Of a stretch of DNA of 64,000 bases, positions 9,613 through 17,507 are shown piece after piece; the stretch's first letter is position 1; each line of letters starts with the position of its first letter. The translations under genes and the position numbers were made by a program. The notes under the pieces were generated by a model that saw only the letters and a program-made list of their open reading frames with translations, ran no database searches and had not been told where the DNA came from. The stretch is from Hymenobacter busanensis (GTDB taxonomy: Bacteria; Bacteroidota; Bacteroidia; Cytophagales; Hymenobacteraceae): the NCBI RefSeq assembly GCF_008727865.1, contig NZ_VTWU01000001.1, positions 558,001 through 622,000 on the forward strand, in the 5' to 3' direction.

Positions 9613-11076
9613 ATGACCCAGGAGAATAAACCCAACGAGGCGCAGATGGGGCGCAAGCCTGAACACCGGACGGCCCGTAAGCTGAATCGTTGGCTTTCTA
9701 AGCTCTCAATTCTAACGGTCTCCGTTTTAACCCTCGCCGCCGCGCCCTCGGAGCCCGTGGGCAAGCTCAAGGTCGCCAGCAACGGCCGCTACCTGCAGAC
9801 CGAAGCCGGCAAGCCCTTCTTCTGGCTGGGCGACACCGGCTGGCTCTTGTTCAACAAGCTCAAGCGCGAAGAAGCCGAAACCTACCTCGAAGACCGCCGC
9901 CGAAAAGGCTTCAACGTCATTCAGGTGATGGTGCTGCACCAGGTGCCGGCCGTAAACGTGTACGGCGACTCGGCCCTGGTGCGCGGCAACGTGGCCACGC
10001 CGCTGGTCACCAAAGGCAACTTGCCCGCGGACCCGGCCCAGTACGACTTCTGGGACCACGTGGACTACATCGTGGATATGGCGGCCAAAAAGGGGCTGTA
10101 CATGGGCCTGGTGCCGGTGTGGGGCACCAACGTAAAGGGCGGCAAGGTCAACCAGCAGCAGGCCAAAGCCTACGCGACCTTCCTGGCGGAGCGCTACAAG
10201 AACCGTCCGAACATCATCTGGCTGAACGGCGGCGACATTGCCGGCTCCGACTCCTTGAAAGTCTGGAATACCATCGGCAGCACCCTGAAGGCCATCGACC
10301 CGAACCATCTGGTGACCTACCACCCGCGGGGCCGCACGCAGTCTTCTGATTGGTTTCATAATGCGAAGTGGCTGGATTTCAACATGTACCAGTCGGGGCA
10401 CCGGCGCTACGAGCAGGATACTTCGCGCAAGGAGAAAAAGCTCTACGGCGAGGATAACTGGCGCTACCAGTTGGTCGACAATCAGTTGAAGCCCACCAAG
10501 CCCAGCATCGACGGGGAGCCGTCGTACGAGGGTATTCCGCAGGGTTTGCACGACATCACCCAGCCCCGCTGGACCGACGCCGACGTGCGCCGCTACGGCT
10601 ACTGGTCGGTCTTCGCAGGCGCCTTTGGCTACACCTACGGGCAGAACTCGGTGATGCAGATGCACAGCTCCTTCGACAAGGGCAGCGCCTACGGCTCCTC
10701 GGAGCTGTGGTCCTCGGCCATCAATGCGCCAGGGGCCGCGCAGATGCAGTATTTGAAGCAGCTCATGCTGTCGAGGCCCTTCTTCGAACGGGTGCCGGAT
10801 CAGTCGCTGATTGCCGGCGGGGAAGGGGAGAAGTACGAGCGGCTGATGGCTACGCGGGGCAAGAACTACGCCTTCGTGTACACCTACACCGGCCGCACCT
10901 TTAAAGTAAATCTGGGTAAAATCAGCGGCAGCAAGGTAAAGGCTTCGTGGTTCAGCCCGCGCGACGGGAAAACCACTGCCATAGGCACCTTTCCGAACAA
11001 GGGCACGCAGGAATTCAACGCCCCCGGCGAGCCGAAAAACGGCAACGACTGGGTGCTGGTGTTGGACGCGGTCTAA
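9613..11076 (+). CDS. GH140-type glycosidase (apiosidase-like, DUF4038)
   Basis: Members of GH140 release apiose-linked side chains from rhamnogalacturonan II; the characterised example is B. thetaiotaomicron BT1012. The 487-residue protein has a basic N-region, a hydrophobic stretch at residues 31-43 and then the DUF4038 barrel: SNGRYLQTEAGKPFFWLGDT, YLEDRRRKGFNVIQVMVLHQ. Candidate catalytic pair: Asp208 in WLNGGD and Glu302 in SIDGEPSYEG, at positions equivalent to those reported for the family. A C-terminal ~90-residue beta domain follows (YAFVYTYTGRTFKVNLGKI). Start ATG 9613 gives a 30-residue pre-hydrophobic region; ATG 9646 would give a more ordinary signal peptide. RG-II as substrate is inference. 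Confidence 0.85.
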   Translation: MTQENKPNEAQMGRKPEHRTARKLNRWLSKLSILTVSVLTLAAAPSEPVGKLKVASNGRYLQTEAGKPFFWLGDTGWLLFNKLKREEAETYLEDRRRKGFNVIQVMVLHQVPAVNVYGDSALVRGNVATPLVTKGNLPADPAQYDFWDHVDYIVDMAAKKGLYMGLVPVWGTNVKGGKVNQQQAKAYATFLAERYKNRPNIIWLNGGDIAGSDSLKVWNTIGSTLKAIDPNHLVTYHPRGRTQSSDWFHNAKWLDFNMYQSGHRRYEQDTSRKEKKLYGEDNWRYQLVDNQLKPTKPSIDGEPSYEGIPQGLHDITQPRWTDADVRRYGYWSVFAGAFGYTYGQNSVMQMHSSFDKGSAYGSSELWSSAINAPGAAQMQYLKQLMLSRPFFERVPDQSLIAGGEGEKYERLMATRGKNYAFVYTYTGRTFKVNLGKISGSKVKASWFSPRDGKTTAIGTFPNKGTQEFNAPGEPKNGNDWVLVLDAV

Positions 11077-11081
11077 TAGAA

Positions 11082-11096
11082 GCTCAGCATGACGTT
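11082..11096. repeat. Solo end of repeat family B
   Basis: The short GH140-GH43 gap holds GCTCAGCATGACGTTCT, exactly the right-hand terminus of the family B elements, with no left partner nearby. A relic or solo end. Confidence 0.6.
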
Positions 11097-11112
11097 CTAG
11101 AGTAACCTCATA

Positions 11113-12078
11113 ATGCTTAAAACCAAAGCCGTCCGCTTCCTCGCCCCGCTGCTCGGCGCCGCCCTGCTCTCGGCCTGCTCGCGCGACGTGTACATGTTCA
11201 CGTCCTTCCACGAGCCGGCCAACGAGGGGCTGCGCCTGCTCTACAGCTACGACGGCTACAAGTGGCAGGACCTGAACCGCATCTTCCTCACGCCGCAGGT
11301 AGGGCCTAGCAAGATCATGCGTGACCCGAGCATTGCCCGCGGGCCCGACGGCACCTATCACCTGGTGTGGACCTGCGGCTGGAAGGGCGACAAGGGCTTC
11401 GGCTACGCCTCCTCCAAGGACCTGGTGCACTGGTCGCCGCAGCGCTTCATCGACGTGATGGGCCACGAGCCGACCACCGTGAACGTGTGGGCCCCGGAAA
11501 TTTTCTACGACGCGCCCACGCAGCAGTACCTCATCGTGTGGGCCTCGACCATCCCGTTGCGTTTTCCGCGCGGCATTGAGGACGAGGACAACAACCACCG
11601 GCTCTACTACACTACCACCAAGGACTTCCAGTCGTTTGCGTCGGCCAAGCTGTTTCTGGACCCGGGCTGGAGCGCCATTGACGCCGTGGTGGTAGGGCGC
11701 GGGCCGCAGGATTACGTGCTGGTAGTGAAGGATAACACCCGGCCTATGCGCAACATCAAGGTGGCCTTTGGGCCGTCGGCCATCGGGCCGTTTCCGGAGG
11801 TGTCGGCGCCTTTCACCGGCAACTTCACCGAGGGACCGAGTGTGCTGGCGCTGCCCGACAAGCAGTGGCTGATTTACTACGACGCCTACAAGGAAAAGCG
11901 TTTCGGCGTGATGAAAACGGCCGATTTCAAGACGTTCACCGACGTGTCGGCCCAGACCAGCGTGCCGCAGGGGCACAAGCACGGCACCGTGTTCATGGTG
12001 CCGCGCAAGACATTGAAGAACCTGTTGCGCAGCGCTTCGGCGGCGCCGGCAACGACCACCACGAGCGGAAATCCATGA
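11113..12078 (+). CDS. GH43-like beta-propeller lipoprotein
   Basis: A 321-residue five-bladed beta-propeller of the GH43 clan, probably an exo-acting arabinosidase or galactosidase on pectin side chains. The N-terminus is a lipoprotein signal with lipobox LSAC (Cys22). GH43-like features: Asp71 in IMRDPSIARGPDG (general base position), repeated blade motifs such as YASSKDLVHW, the WAPEIFYD blade, and Glu240 in NFTEGPSVL (general acid position). Ends with a low-complexity Ala/Thr tail. Its TGA overlaps the next gene's ATG (ATGA), so translation is coupled. The specific activity cannot be decided by eye. Confidence 0.85.
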   Translation: MLKTKAVRFLAPLLGAALLSACSRDVYMFTSFHEPANEGLRLLYSYDGYKWQDLNRIFLTPQVGPSKIMRDPSIARGPDGTYHLVWTCGWKGDKGFGYASSKDLVHWSPQRFIDVMGHEPTTVNVWAPEIFYDAPTQQYLIVWASTIPLRFPRGIEDEDNNHRLYYTTTKDFQSFASAKLFLDPGWSAIDAVVVGRGPQDYVLVVKDNTRPMRNIKVAFGPSAIGPFPEVSAPFTGNFTEGPSVLALPDKQWLIYYDAYKEKRFGVMKTADFKTFTDVSAQTSVPQGHKHGTVFMVPRKTLKNLLRSASAAPATTTTSGNP

Positions 12079-13943
12079 GCAAGCAGATAGGAATTTGGAT
12101 GGCAGCGGCGGCGACACTCGGCGTGGTTTCGGCCCAGGCCCAGACGGCGCCGGAAACCATCCGCTACACCGGCACCACGCTCAGCAACGTGGACTACCAC
12201 CACGGTCAGCTGCGCCCGGCCATCGGCACGCACGCCCGGCAGGTGCTGCGCGCCAACCGGGAGCAGCCCAGCGCCGCGAACGGGGAGGGGTGGACCTACA
12301 ACCACGCGCCCATGCTGGCTTACTGGCAGGGGCAGTTCTACTACCAGTACCTCAGCAACCCCGTGGGCGAGCATGTGCCGCCCGGCCGCACCCTGCTGCT
12401 GACCTCCAAGGACGGCTACACCTGGACCAACCCCACGGTTATCTTCCCGCCCTACAAGGTGCCCGACGGTTTCACCAAGCCCGACCAGCCCGGCAAGATG
12501 GCCAGGAACCTGGAGGCGGTGATGCACCAGCGCATCGGTTTCTACGTGTCGAACAAGAACCGCCTGCTGACCCTGGGCTACTACGGCGTGGCCCTCGACG
12601 CCAAGGATGACCCCAACGACGGGCAGGGTATCGGCCGGGTGGTGCGGGAGGTTCTGCCCGGGGGCAAGTTCGGCCCGATTTACTTCCTGCGCCACAACAA
12701 GACCTGGGACCAGTCGAAATCGACCTACCCGTTTTACACCAAAAGCAAGGACAAGGGCTTCGTGGCCGCCTGCGAGGAAATTCTGGCGAATCCGCTGATG
12801 ATGCAGCAGATGGTGGAGGAGCAGGACAAGGACGACCCGCTCATCCCGATTCACAAGGATTATAAGGCCTTCAGCTACTACCACCTGCCCGACGGCCGGG
12901 TGGTGGGCCTCTGGAAGCACGCGCTGACCACCATCAGCCCCGACGGCGGCAAAACCTGGCCCAACCCAGTCATCCGCGCCCCGCACTTCGTGAACAGCAA
13001 CGCGAAAATCTGGGGGCAGCGCACTTCGGATGGGCAGTACGCCACGGTGTACAACCCCTCGGAGTTCCGCTGGCCGCTGGCCGTGTCGCCCTCCGCAAAC
13101 GGCCTCGACTACACCGACCTCTGGCTGGTGCACGGCGAAATCACGCCCATGCGCTACGGCGGCAACTACAAGAGCTACGGCCCGCAGTACGTGCGCGGCA
13201 TCCAGGAAGGCGACGGTACCCCGCCCGACAAAAAGATGTGGGTGAGCTACAGTGTCAACAAGGAGGACCTCTGGATTGCCTCCGTGCCGGTGCCCATCCG
13301 CGCCACGGCTACCAGCCACGCCAACGACGTTTTCGCGCAAATGCCCGCCGGCCAGGAGCTGGAGCAGTGGAATACCTACAGCCTGGTGCAGGCCCCGGTG
13401 GAAATCGGTCCGCTGCCCGACGGCTCGAAGGGTCTCGTGCTCAAGGATTCGGACCGCTTCGACTACGCCAAGGCCGAGCGCATCATCCCCGAAAGCAAGC
13501 AGCTGACGGCCGAGCTGGCGGTAGTGCCCGCGCAGAACGACCACGGCCTGCTGCAAATCGAGTTTCAGGACGCCAAGGGCCAACCCGCCGTGCAGCTGAG
13601 CTTCGACTCCACCGGCACGCTGAGCTACAAGGCGGGGGCGCGCTTCAAGGGTGTCGCCAAGTACCAGGCCGGCCAGCAACTGGACCTGAAAGTGACCCTG
13701 GATGCGCCCAACCGCACCTGCACAGTGTCGGTAAACGGCGGCAAGACCAGCACCTTCATCTTCTTCGCCCCGGTGGCCTCGTTCGAGCGGGTGATGCTGC
13801 GCACCGGCCCGGCCCGCCACTTCCCCACGCCCGACACGCCCGCCGACCAGACCTACGACCTGCCCCGAGCGGGTGAGTCGGAGAAGTTGGCGGTGTTTTA
13901 CCTGAAGTCGCTGAAGACGAGTGGGGGAGTGGTGACGCCCTGA
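12075..13943 (+). CDS. Secreted sialidase-like beta-propeller with C-terminal LamG-like domain
   Basis: A 622-residue exported protein usually labelled sialidase or BNR-repeat in Bacteroidota. Start is the ATG at 12075 overlapping the previous stop; the frame stays open upstream to a GTG at 11865, but that part is antisense-like readthrough of the preceding gene. Signal peptide ends VSAQAQ. Asp-box-like turns (SKDGYTWTNP, SPDGGKTWPNP) mark propeller blades over residues ~40-430. Residues ~465-610 form a beta-sandwich resembling LamG/concanavalin folds. A true sialidase role is unlikely in a pectin locus; a rhamnose- or uronate-linked glycoside is a better guess, unproven. Confidence 0.7.
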   Translation: MSKQIGIWMAAAATLGVVSAQAQTAPETIRYTGTTLSNVDYHHGQLRPAIGTHARQVLRANREQPSAANGEGWTYNHAPMLAYWQGQFYYQYLSNPVGEHVPPGRTLLLTSKDGYTWTNPTVIFPPYKVPDGFTKPDQPGKMARNLEAVMHQRIGFYVSNKNRLLTLGYYGVALDAKDDPNDGQGIGRVVREVLPGGKFGPIYFLRHNKTWDQSKSTYPFYTKSKDKGFVAACEEILANPLMMQQMVEEQDKDDPLIPIHKDYKAFSYYHLPDGRVVGLWKHALTTISPDGGKTWPNPVIRAPHFVNSNAKIWGQRTSDGQYATVYNPSEFRWPLAVSPSANGLDYTDLWLVHGEITPMRYGGNYKSYGPQYVRGIQEGDGTPPDKKMWVSYSVNKEDLWIASVPVPIRATATSHANDVFAQMPAGQELEQWNTYSLVQAPVEIGPLPDGSKGLVLKDSDRFDYAKAERIIPESKQLTAELAVVPAQNDHGLLQIEFQDAKGQPAVQLSFDSTGTLSYKAGARFKGVAKYQAGQQLDLKVTLDAPNRTCTVSVNGGKTSTFIFFAPVASFERVMLRTGPARHFPTPDTPADQTYDLPRAGESEKLAVFYLKSLKTSGGVVTP

Positions 13944-13996
13944 CGTGGCGCCTCACCCCCCGGCCCCCTCTCCGAAAAAGGAGAGGGGGAGCCACG
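13944..13996 (+). repeat. Repeat family A, copy A1
   Basis: Contains GCCTCACCCCCCGGCC followed by a near-perfect hairpin CCCCTCTCC-GAAAAA-GGAGAGGGG and a terminal GAGCC. Starts at the stop codon of the sialidase-like gene and precedes the DUF559 gene. Confidence 0.9.
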
Positions 13997-14048
13997 GCGG
14001 CGCGGTTTGGTTTTGTAGCTTTTTGGTTTCTGATTTTACCCGAATTCT

Positions 14049-14450
14049 ATGGAAGCCAACGAGCCTTACCTGCCGCAGGATAAAATCTTTACCGCCGACC
14101 GGAAACAGTACGGGCGGCTTGATCTGAAAGCCCGCTCGCGCGGAATGCGGCACGAGCCGACGCCGGCCGAAGAACTGCTCTGGCAACGGCTACGCGGCAA
14201 CCAGCTGGGGGTGAAGTTTCGCCGCCAGCACAGCATAGCCCGGTTCATCGCCGACTTCGTCTGCCTCCCGCATAAGCTGATAGTGGAACTGGACGGCGCC
14301 GGCCACCTGGAACCCGACCAGGCCGAATACGACAAAGGCCGCTCCGACATCCTGGCCGAGCTAGGCTACCGCGTCCTGCGCTTCGCCAACGACCAAGCCC
14401 TCCACGAAACCGACCAAGTCCTCCAGGCCATCAAAGCCCACCTCCAATAA
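14049..14450 (+). CDS. DUF559 endonuclease-domain protein (Vsr-like PD-(D/E)xK fold)
   Basis: A 133-residue single-domain protein of the DUF559 family, related to very-short-patch-repair endonucleases. Visible family signature: PTPAEELLWQRLRGNQLGVK, FRRQHSIARFIADFVC, KLIVELDGAGH, then GYRVLRFAND. Asp69, Glu80 and Asp82 fit the metal-binding acidic positions of the fold, so the active site seems intact. ATG at 14049 is the only sensible start. It has no functional link to the pectin genes around it and sits between two inverted copies of repeat A, which suggests it belongs to a mobile or repeat-associated unit. Cellular role of DUF559 proteins is largely unknown. Confidence 0.88.
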   Translation: MEANEPYLPQDKIFTADRKQYGRLDLKARSRGMRHEPTPAEELLWQRLRGNQLGVKFRRQHSIARFIADFVCLPHKLIVELDGAGHLEPDQAEYDKGRSDILAELGYRVLRFANDQALHETDQVLQAIKAHLQ

Positions 14451-14483
14451 GCCTCAGCGCCCACCCCAAGCCCCCAACGAAGT

Positions 14484-14538
14484 CGTCAGGCTCCCCCTCT
14501 CCTTTTCGGAGAGGGGGCCGGGGGGTGAGGCGCACGTG
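14484..14538 (-). repeat. Repeat family A, copy A2
   Basis: Inverted copy of A1: GGCTCCCCCTCTCC, TTTTC loop, GGAGAGGGGGCCGGGG and GTGAGGCGCAC. The outer flank AGTCGTC matches the flank of other copies (reverse complement of GACGACT), so the unit is about 55-60 bases. Confidence 0.9.
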
Positions 14539-14556
14539 AGGCGACCCCAACCCGAT

Positions 14557-17376
14557 ATGCCCAAACGTTTCCTCCCATACCTCCTCGCCCTGCTGCCCCT
14601 GGCCTCACACGCCCAGCAGACCGAAATCCAGTACCTCTCCGGTACCGACAAAGACCACACGGTGAAGTGGAAGTTCCACTGCTCGGCCGGCCGCAAGGCG
14701 GGTAAGTGGACCACCATCCCGGTGCCCTCGAACTGGGAACTGCAGGGCTTTGGCAAGTACAACTACGGCCACGCCAAGGACACTGCCCGCGGCAAGGAAG
14801 TGGGCCAGTACAAGTACGAGTTCAAGGTGCCCAAGAACTGGGATGGCAAGACGGTGAACATCGTCTTCGACGGCGCCATGACCGACACCGAGGTGAAAAT
14901 CAACGGTCAGTCGGCCGGCCCCGTTCACCAGGGCTCCTACTACCGCTTCAAGTACGACATTACCCGGCTGCTCAAGCCGGGTAAAACCAACCTGCTCGAA
15001 GCCACCGTCGCCAAGCACTCGGCCAACGAGTCGGTCAACGACGCCGAGCGGCGCGGGGACTTCTGGCTTTTCGGCGGCATTTTCCGCCCGGTGTTCCTCG
15101 AAGCCCTACCCGCCACCCACATCAGCCGCGTGGCCGTGGACGCCAAGGCCGACGGCTCCCTGCGCGCCGACGTGTACACCCAAGGCAGCGGCGCCGATGA
15201 AGTCGTGGGCCAACTCTACACGCTGGATGGGCAGAAAGCCGGCGCGGAGTTCCGCGCGGCCGTAGCCGGCGGGGCCACCACCCGCCTGCAAACCTCGCTC
15301 AATCAAGCCCGGCTCTGGACGCCCGAAACGCCCAACCTCTACCGCGTGGCCTTGACCCTGCGCAAGGGCGGGCAGCCGGTGCACACCGTCGACCAGCGCA
15401 TCGGCTTCCGCACCATGGAAGTCCGCGAGCGGGACGGCATGTACCTGAACGGCGTCAAAATCAAGTTCAAGGGCGTCAACCGCCACTCGTTCTGGCCCAC
15501 TTCGGGCCGCGTGACCAGCAAGGCCCTGAGCATCCAGGACGTGAACCTGATGCGCGAGATGAACATGAACGCCGTGCGCATGGCCCACTACCCGCCCGAC
15601 GACCATTTCCTGGCCGCCTGCGACTCCCTGGGCCTGATGGTGCTCGACGAAATAGCCGGCTGGCACGGCAACTACGACACGCCCACCGGCACCAAGCTCA
15701 CCGAGGAGATGGTGCGCAAAGACGAAAACCACCCCAGCATCGTGGTGTGGGTCAACGGCAACGAGGGCGGCCACAACTTCGACCTCGACCCGGTGCTCGA
15801 CCGCATGGACCTGCAGCAGCGCCCCGTGGTGCACGCCTGGCAGGTGTTCCGCGGCACCGATACCCAGCACTACATCAACTACGACTACGGCAACGGCACG
15901 CACTTGCAGGGCCACAACGTGGTGTTCCCCACCGAGTTCCTGCACGGCCTCTACGACGGCGGCCACGGCGCCGGCCTCGAAGACTACTGGGAGCAGATGT
16001 GGGCCCACCCGCGCTCGGCCGGCGGCTTCCTCTGGGACCTCTCCGACGCCGGCGTGGTGCGCACCGACAAGGGCGGCATCCTCGACACCGACGGCAACCA
16101 CGGCGCCGACGGCATCCTCGGCCCCTACCGCGAAAAGGAGGGCAGCTTCTTCACCATCAAGGAGGTCTGGAGCCCCGTGTTCTTCGAGCGCCGCGAAATC
16201 ACCCCGGCCTTCGACGGCACCTTCCGCGTGCAAAACCGCTTCCACTTCACCGATCTGAATCAGTGTAAGTTCACCTGGAAGCTAACCCAGCTACCCGGCC
16301 CCGGCAGCAAGGCCGCACCCGTCACCAAAACCGGCACCCTCACCACGCCCAGCGTGGCCCCCAATGGCACCTACGGCACCCTGAAAGTGGCCCTGCCCGC
16401 CGACTGGCAGCAGCACGACGTGCTCTACCTCACCGCCCAGTACCCCGACGGCCGCGAAATCTACACCTGGAGCTGGCCCATTGCCCGCCCCAGCGCCGTG
16501 GCCCAGCGCCTCATCCGCACGGAAGGCCCCACCGCCGCCAAGCTCACCGAAACCGACTCGCTCTACAACGTGTCCGCCAACGGCGTGGAGCTGAGCTTCA
16601 GCCGCCGCTCGGGCCTGCTGCGCGCGGTGCGCAACGCCAAGGGCATCATCCCGCTCACCAACGGCCCCGTGCTGGCCGAGGGCGAAACCGCCTTCGAAGG
16701 CCTCAGCCAGCGCCAGGACGGGCAGAACGTGGTCATCGAAGCCAAGTTCGGCAAGCAGAGCCGCTACCAGTCCTTGCAGTGGACGGTGTACCCCTCGGGC
16801 TGGGTACGCCTCACGGCCAAGTACTTCCCCAAAGACTACGACTTCGCCCTGGCCGGCCTGAGCTTCAGCTACCCCGAAAAGGAGGTGCGCGGCGCTCAGT
16901 GGCGCGGCGACGGGCCCTACCGCGTGTGGAAGGACCGCCTGAAGGGCACCAACCTGGGCGTGTGGACCAAAGGCTACAACGACACCAGCACCGGCGAAAT
17001 GAACGGCACCCGCGGCCCCGAGTACCCCGAGTTCAAGGGCTACTACTCCAACTTCTACTGGCTCACCCTGCAGACCACCGGCCAGCCCTTCACGGTAGTC
17101 TGCGACCAGGAAGACGTGTACCTGCGCCTGTTCACGCCGCGCTTCTCGGCCACGCCCTACAACACGGCCCCGGCCTTCCCCAGCGGCCAGCTCTCCTTTA
17201 TGCACGGCATCACGCCCATCGGCACCAAGTCGCAGAAAGCCGAGAACATGGGCCCGATGGGCAAAACCAACATGTACTACGACTACGGCAAAGACCCCTC
17301 GTACGCCAAGGAAATGACCCTGTACTTCGATTTCTCCGGCCAGCAGGCGCAGGAGAAGTCGGTAGGGCAACGCTAG
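14557..17376 (+). CDS. Secreted GH2 beta-glycosidase (beta-galactosidase-like)
   Basis: Retaining GH2 enzyme, most likely removing beta-linked galactose (or another beta-sugar) from pectin side chains in the periplasm. 939 residues from ATG 14557; an upstream in-frame GTG at 14536 lies at the edge of repeat A2 and is unlikely. Signal peptide ends SHAQQ. Jelly-roll domain ~20-190 (TDTEVKINGQ, LFGGIFRPVFLEAL), Ig-like domain ~190-290, TIM barrel from ~300 (KFKGVNRHSFWPTSGRV). Acid/base Glu403 in VNGNEGGH; nucleophile candidate Glu460 in FPTEFLHG. C-terminal ~400 residues are beta-rich accessory domains ending in a large LacZ-like sandwich. Followed by a good intrinsic terminator. Confidence 0.9.
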   Translation: MPKRFLPYLLALLPLASHAQQTEIQYLSGTDKDHTVKWKFHCSAGRKAGKWTTIPVPSNWELQGFGKYNYGHAKDTARGKEVGQYKYEFKVPKNWDGKTVNIVFDGAMTDTEVKINGQSAGPVHQGSYYRFKYDITRLLKPGKTNLLEATVAKHSANESVNDAERRGDFWLFGGIFRPVFLEALPATHISRVAVDAKADGSLRADVYTQGSGADEVVGQLYTLDGQKAGAEFRAAVAGGATTRLQTSLNQARLWTPETPNLYRVALTLRKGGQPVHTVDQRIGFRTMEVRERDGMYLNGVKIKFKGVNRHSFWPTSGRVTSKALSIQDVNLMREMNMNAVRMAHYPPDDHFLAACDSLGLMVLDEIAGWHGNYDTPTGTKLTEEMVRKDENHPSIVVWVNGNEGGHNFDLDPVLDRMDLQQRPVVHAWQVFRGTDTQHYINYDYGNGTHLQGHNVVFPTEFLHGLYDGGHGAGLEDYWEQMWAHPRSAGGFLWDLSDAGVVRTDKGGILDTDGNHGADGILGPYREKEGSFFTIKEVWSPVFFERREITPAFDGTFRVQNRFHFTDLNQCKFTWKLTQLPGPGSKAAPVTKTGTLTTPSVAPNGTYGTLKVALPADWQQHDVLYLTAQYPDGREIYTWSWPIARPSAVAQRLIRTEGPTAAKLTETDSLYNVSANGVELSFSRRSGLLRAVRNAKGIIPLTNGPVLAEGETAFEGLSQRQDGQNVVIEAKFGKQSRYQSLQWTVYPSGWVRLTAKYFPKDYDFALAGLSFSYPEKEVRGAQWRGDGPYRVWKDRLKGTNLGVWTKGYNDTSTGEMNGTRGPEYPEFKGYYSNFYWLTLQTTGQPFTVVCDQEDVYLRLFTPRFSATPYNTAPAFPSGQLSFMHGITPIGTKSQKAENMGPMGKTNMYYDYGKDPSYAKEMTLYFDFSGQQAQEKSVGQR

Positions 17377-17397
17377 ACGCTTAGGGCTTGAATGCAG

Positions 17398-17441
17398 CAG
17401 CGGGTAGTGAACCGATGAGGTTTGCTACCCGCTGTTTGTTT
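17398..17441 (+). terminator. Rho-independent terminator after GH2 gene
   Basis: Stem CAGCGGGTAG (17398-17407) pairs with CTACCCGCTG (17425-17434) around a 17-base loop and is followed by TTTGTTT. It separates the GC-rich pectin operon from the AT-rich gene downstream. Confidence 0.8.
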
Positions 17442-17507
17442 GCGGGTATGAGCTAAATTGCCTTAATTCAAGTTTGAATGTTTTGACATTAAAACAGTAG
17501 ACTGAAT

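Larger units (their letters stand above)
13944..14538. mobile_element. Candidate mobile unit: DUF559 gene between inverted copies of repeat A
   Basis: The DUF559 nuclease gene at 14049-14450 is bracketed by repeat A copy A1 (13944-13996, plus orientation) and copy A2 (14484-14538, opposite orientation), pointing inward. The same repeat occurs elsewhere in the window without any nuclease gene, including the inverted doublet at 27850-28055. The layout resembles a RAYT/REPIN arrangement in which the repeat-associated enzyme lies between its repeats. That the nuclease moves the repeats is inference; no target-site duplication was established. Confidence 0.45.

Noticed and set aside
11865-12074. 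Upstream GTG-started extension of the sialidase-like protein
   Set aside because: It overlaps the GH43-like gene out of frame; the ATG at 12075 directly precedes a good signal peptide.
13970-13990. Repeat A hairpin as an intrinsic terminator
   Set aside because: Strong stem but no T-run follows it in either direction; it may still affect mRNA ends, but the sequence does not show a terminator.
13944-14538. Classical IS element
   Set aside because: No DDE, HUH or serine/tyrosine recombinase is encoded; only the DUF559 nuclease is present, so it is reported as a candidate mobile unit.
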